Source: JAEUOS01 sp965279115
GTDB lineage: Bacteria; Pseudomonadota; Gammaproteobacteria; Burkholderiales; JAEUOS01
Direction of reading: 5' to 3'
NCBI GenBank assembly: GCA_965279115.1
Contig: OZ257137.1
Coordinates: forward strand, 868,001-932,000
DNA length: 64,000 bases
The notes under the pieces are model-generated. The model worked only from the letters and a program-made list of their open reading frames with translations. It searched no databases and was not told the origin of the DNA. Both the position numbers and the translations under genes were made by a program. The stretch's first letter is position 1; every line of letters starts with the position of its first letter. This document shows, one piece after another, positions 62,988 through 64,000 of this stretch.

Positions 62988-64000
62988 TCAGTGCGCCCCC
63001 GCCATGGTTTCGCCGGTGAGGCTGGCGACGACCCGCTCCATCCGTGCCGACCGCGAACCCTTGACCAGCAGGGTCGCGCCCGGCCGCGACAATTCGGCTG
63101 CAGCCGCATTGATCGCCTCGATGCTTGCAAAACGCGTGGCGCCGCTGCCAAATCCCTCGACCGCGGGCGCGGTTTCCTCGCCCAGCGCGAGGAGGCGGGT
63201 GATGCCGCGCTCGCGCGCATAGTTGCCGACTTCCTGATGAAACTCCGGCCCTTTGTCGCCCACTTCACCCATCTTGCCCAGTACCAGTACGCGCGTGCCG
63301 TCAATGGCAGCAAGCACATCCACCGCCGCCCGTACCGAATCCGGGTTGGCGTTGTAGCTGTCATCGATGACCACCGCACCGCTTCTGGCCACCTTTTTCT
63401 GCATGCGCCCCGTGTAGGGCGTGAAGGTGGCCAGTCCGGCGGCCACCGCCGCGAGCGGCACGCCGGCCGCGCAGGCGCAGGCGGCTGCGGCGCATGCATT
63501 GGCCACGTTGTGGCGCCCGGCGATGCGCAGCGGTATTTCCACATTCCCCGACGGCGTCATCAATTCCAGATGGCTGCCATAAAGGGCCATGTCGACCTTG
63601 GCCGTGACGTCGGCCGACCTCGAAAGTCCGAAGTCGACCACCTCGCGGTCGCGTACCAGGGTGCGCCAGTAGCCGGCGAAGTCGTCGTCGGCGTTGATGA
63701 CCGCAACGCCGCCGGCGGCGAGATGCGCGAACACCGAGCCGTTTTCCGCGGCCACGTCGGCCACCGTCTTCATGAATTCCTGGTGCTCGCGCTGAGCGTT
63801 GTTGACCAACGCAATGGTGGGCGCGGCGATACCGGCGAGATAGTCAATCTCGCCCGGATGATTCATGCCCAGTTCCACCACGCCGATGGTGTGATGCGCG
63901 CGCAGGCGCAACAGCGTGAGCGGCAGGCCGATGTCGTTGTTGAAATTGCCTTCGGTATAAAAGGCCCCGGGGCCGGCATGCGTCTGCAGGATGGATCGCA
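62988..64000 (-). CDS. murF: UDP-N-acetylmuramoyl-tripeptide--D-alanyl-D-alanine ligase (N-terminus beyond the window)
   Basis: 337 codons are visible from the window edge to the stop at 62988; the N-terminus with the ATP loop is outside. Adds the D-Ala-D-Ala dipeptide to UDP-MurNAc-tripeptide. Seen: GAFYTEGNFNNDIGLPLTL, VVELGMNHPGEIDYLAGIAAPTIALVNNAQREHQEF, HNVANACAAAACA, VIDDSYNANPDSVRAAVDVL and LVLGKMGEVGDKGPEFHQEVG. The 63-bp gap before mraY is free of other genes. Confidence 0.95.
   Translation of the reverse strand, partial: RSILQTHAGPGAFYTEGNFNNDIGLPLTLLRLRAHHTIGVVELGMNHPGEIDYLAGIAAPTIALVNNAQREHQEFMKTVADVAAENGSVFAHLAAGGVAVINADDDFAGYWRTLVRDREVVDFGLSRSADVTAKVDMALYGSHLELMTPSGNVEIPLRIAGRHNVANACAAAACACAAGVPLAAVAAGLATFTPYTGRMQKKVARSGAVVIDDSYNANPDSVRAAVDVLAAIDGTRVLVLGKMGEVGDKGPEFHQEVGNYARERGITRLLALGEETAPAVEGFGSGATRFASIEAINAAAAELSRPGATLLVKGSRSARMERVVASLTGETMAGAH

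Overview
This is a 64-kb stretch of GC-rich chromosome from a betaproteobacterium, most likely Burkholderiales-like. Evidence: the neighbourhoods mpl-tlpA-accB-accC-prmA, lpxC-DciA-M23-secA-argJ-Nudix/ThiE-yacG-zapD-coaE-pilDCB and ispB-rplU-rpmA-obgE-proB; a Bug-type (TctC) solute-binding protein; and a lysine/alanine-rich histone H1-like protein. It is almost entirely housekeeping DNA. I see no insertion sequence, prophage, CRISPR array or rRNA. One tRNA gene, tRNA-Pro(CGG), is present.

Layout. 1-1.6 kb: end of a tripartite tricarboxylate transporter binding protein and an SDR reductase. 1.8-10.3 kb: esterase, mpl (cell-wall recycling), an unrecognised protein, a TlpA-like thioredoxin, accB-accC (fatty acid synthesis), prmA, a zinc-ribbon protein, a PfkB kinase and a glycine-zipper lipoprotein. 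10.4-16.3 kb (minus): DUF167, YggT, the H1-like protein and nrdA-nrdB, with an NrdR-box-like palindrome upstream of nrdA. 16.6-21.4 kb (minus): ampD, pilR, pilS, a small PP0621-like protein and a CcsA/HemX-type membrane protein. 21.4-23.6 kb: ffh and a kinase-like/BON fusion. 24-33.4 kb (plus): peroxiredoxin, lpxC, a small two-helix protein, (DciA on minus), M23 peptidase, secA, argJ, DUF815 ATPase, Nudix-ThiE fusion. 33.4-39 kb (minus): yacG, zapD, coaE, pilD, pilC, pilB. 39.4-43.6 kb: tRNA-Pro, ispB, then rplU-rpmA-obgE-proB. 43.6-48.3 kb (minus): a degenerate Lgt-like protein, a CNP1-like protein, DUF3501, an Fe-S oxidoreductase, rubrerythrin and rppH. 48.3-51.9 kb (plus): proS, a lytic transglycosylase and an HD-GYP response regulator. 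52-64 kb (minus): the division and cell wall (dcw) cluster from murF (cut by the window edge) to ftsZ.

How the genes work together. The dcw cluster makes the lipid II precursor (murF, mraY, murD, murG, murC, ddlB) and the divisome (ftsW, ftsQ, ftsA, ftsZ), with most genes overlapping by 4-8 bp. mpl, ampD and the transglycosylase add wall recycling and turnover. pilB-pilC-pilD with pilS-pilR form a partial type IV pilus system; the pilin itself is not in the window.

The most interesting items are: the rubrerythrin/Fe-S oxidoreductase/DUF3501/CNP1-like operon of unknown function; a likely inversion of about 28 kb that separates ftsZ from the peroxiredoxin-lpxC block that usually follows it; two hairpins between ftsA and ftsZ; an Lgt-fold protein that has lost its catalytic motifs; and a kinase-like/BON domain fusion.
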